DNA of 64,000 bases from the NCBI RefSeq assembly GCF_009671205.1, contig NZ_CP045309.1, forward strand, positions 5,908,001 through 5,972,000, given 5' to 3'. The notes under the pieces are model-generated. The model saw only the letters and a list, made by a program, of their open reading frames with translations, made no database searches and was not told the origin of the DNA. The position numbers and the translations under genes are program-made. Positions 63,969 through 64,000 of this stretch are shown here, piece after piece. Every line of letters begins with the position of its first letter. Positions within the stretch are counted from its first letter, which is position 1. This stretch comes from Micromonospora terminaliae. Its GTDB lineage: Bacteria > Actinomycetota > Actinomycetes > Mycobacteriales > Micromonosporaceae.

Positions 63969-64000
63969 CTACCGTACTGCCGGGTCGCTGAGGTGCGATG

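Larger units (their letters stand above)
48181..64000. mobile_element. pSAM2-type integrative and conjugative element (AICE), left part
   Basis: From the integrase end, next to the 6C RNA, to at least 59410 the gene set is that of an actinomycete integrative and conjugative element: int, xis, RepSA-type initiator, SpdB-like protein, TraB/FtsK translocase, small protein in the pra position and a divergent GntR repressor. The gene expected after 6C (ssd homologue) is absent, consistent with insertion. The flavin-reductase-like gene and the MmeI-like restriction-modification gene are probably cargo. No second copy of the 6C 3' end is seen up to 64000, so the right boundary is unknown and may lie outside. 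Confidence 0.7.

Noticed and set aside
48181..64000. CRISPR array, prophage structural genes or a relaxase-based conjugation system
   Set aside because: No regularly spaced direct repeats, no capsid, tail or terminase genes and no relaxase or type IV secretion genes are seen; a TraB-type element explains the content.

Overview
The window looks like the chromosome of a high-GC actinobacterium, most probably Micromonosporaceae (Micromonospora or Salinispora type). The reasons are very high GC with strong G/C third-position bias, many GTG starts and 4-bp start/stop overlaps, a 14-gene actinobacterial nuo operon, an ESX/type VII locus, and the actinobacterial neighbourhood acs / HAD phosphatase / 6C small RNA. 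Genus is inferred from gene content only.

Left part, 1-19 kb: a geranylgeranyl-reductase-family enzyme (probably a menaquinone side-chain reductase), the complete complex I operon nuoA-N, and a long-chain polyprenyl diphosphate synthase. This is a coherent respiratory-quinone/NADH dehydrogenase block closed by strong terminators. Positions 19-26.8 kb hold housekeeping and accessory genes: an MFS transporter, an IclR regulator, a Tat-exported PhoX-like phosphatase, a SigL-like ECF sigma factor with a zinc anti-sigma factor, RarD, a GNAT and a small holin-like membrane protein.

Middle, 26.8-34.5 kb: a partial type VII secretion locus. It has EccE, two WXG100 proteins, a mycosin protease, and a 1041-aa SseB-domain protein with a translationally coupled small partner; eccB, eccC and eccD are absent here. 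Then come an EphE-like alpha/beta hydrolase, three consecutive paralogous secreted M6 (immune inhibitor A-like) metalloproteases each with its own terminator, acetyl-CoA synthetase, a degenerate Fic-fold protein and an HAD phosphatase.

Right part, 48-64 kb: directly behind the 6C small RNA (three hairpins with C-rich loops) the chromosomal order breaks and a pSAM2-type integrative and conjugative element (AICE) begins. Its leftward operon runs from a Pra-position small protein through a membrane protein, a TraB/FtsK translocase, small membrane and zinc proteins, a SpdB-like protein and a RepSA-type initiator to excisionase and tyrosine integrase. A divergent GntR (KorSA-like) repressor has two near-identical palindromic operators 52 bp apart in the shared promoter region, and is coupled to a GT2 glycosyltransferase. 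Beyond the core lie a flavin-reductase-like gene, a long low-coding region with operator-like repeats, and a single-polypeptide MmeI-like restriction-modification enzyme of lower GC. The right end of the element is not in the window.

Most notable points: the element sits at the 3' end of the 6C RNA, suggesting this sRNA is the attachment site; three copies of GTCAAG-N5-CTTGAC lie in the element; an ECF sigma gene appears to start at ATC behind a SigL-type promoter; and the ESX-linked SseB protein carries repeated GarA-like phospho-acceptor motifs.
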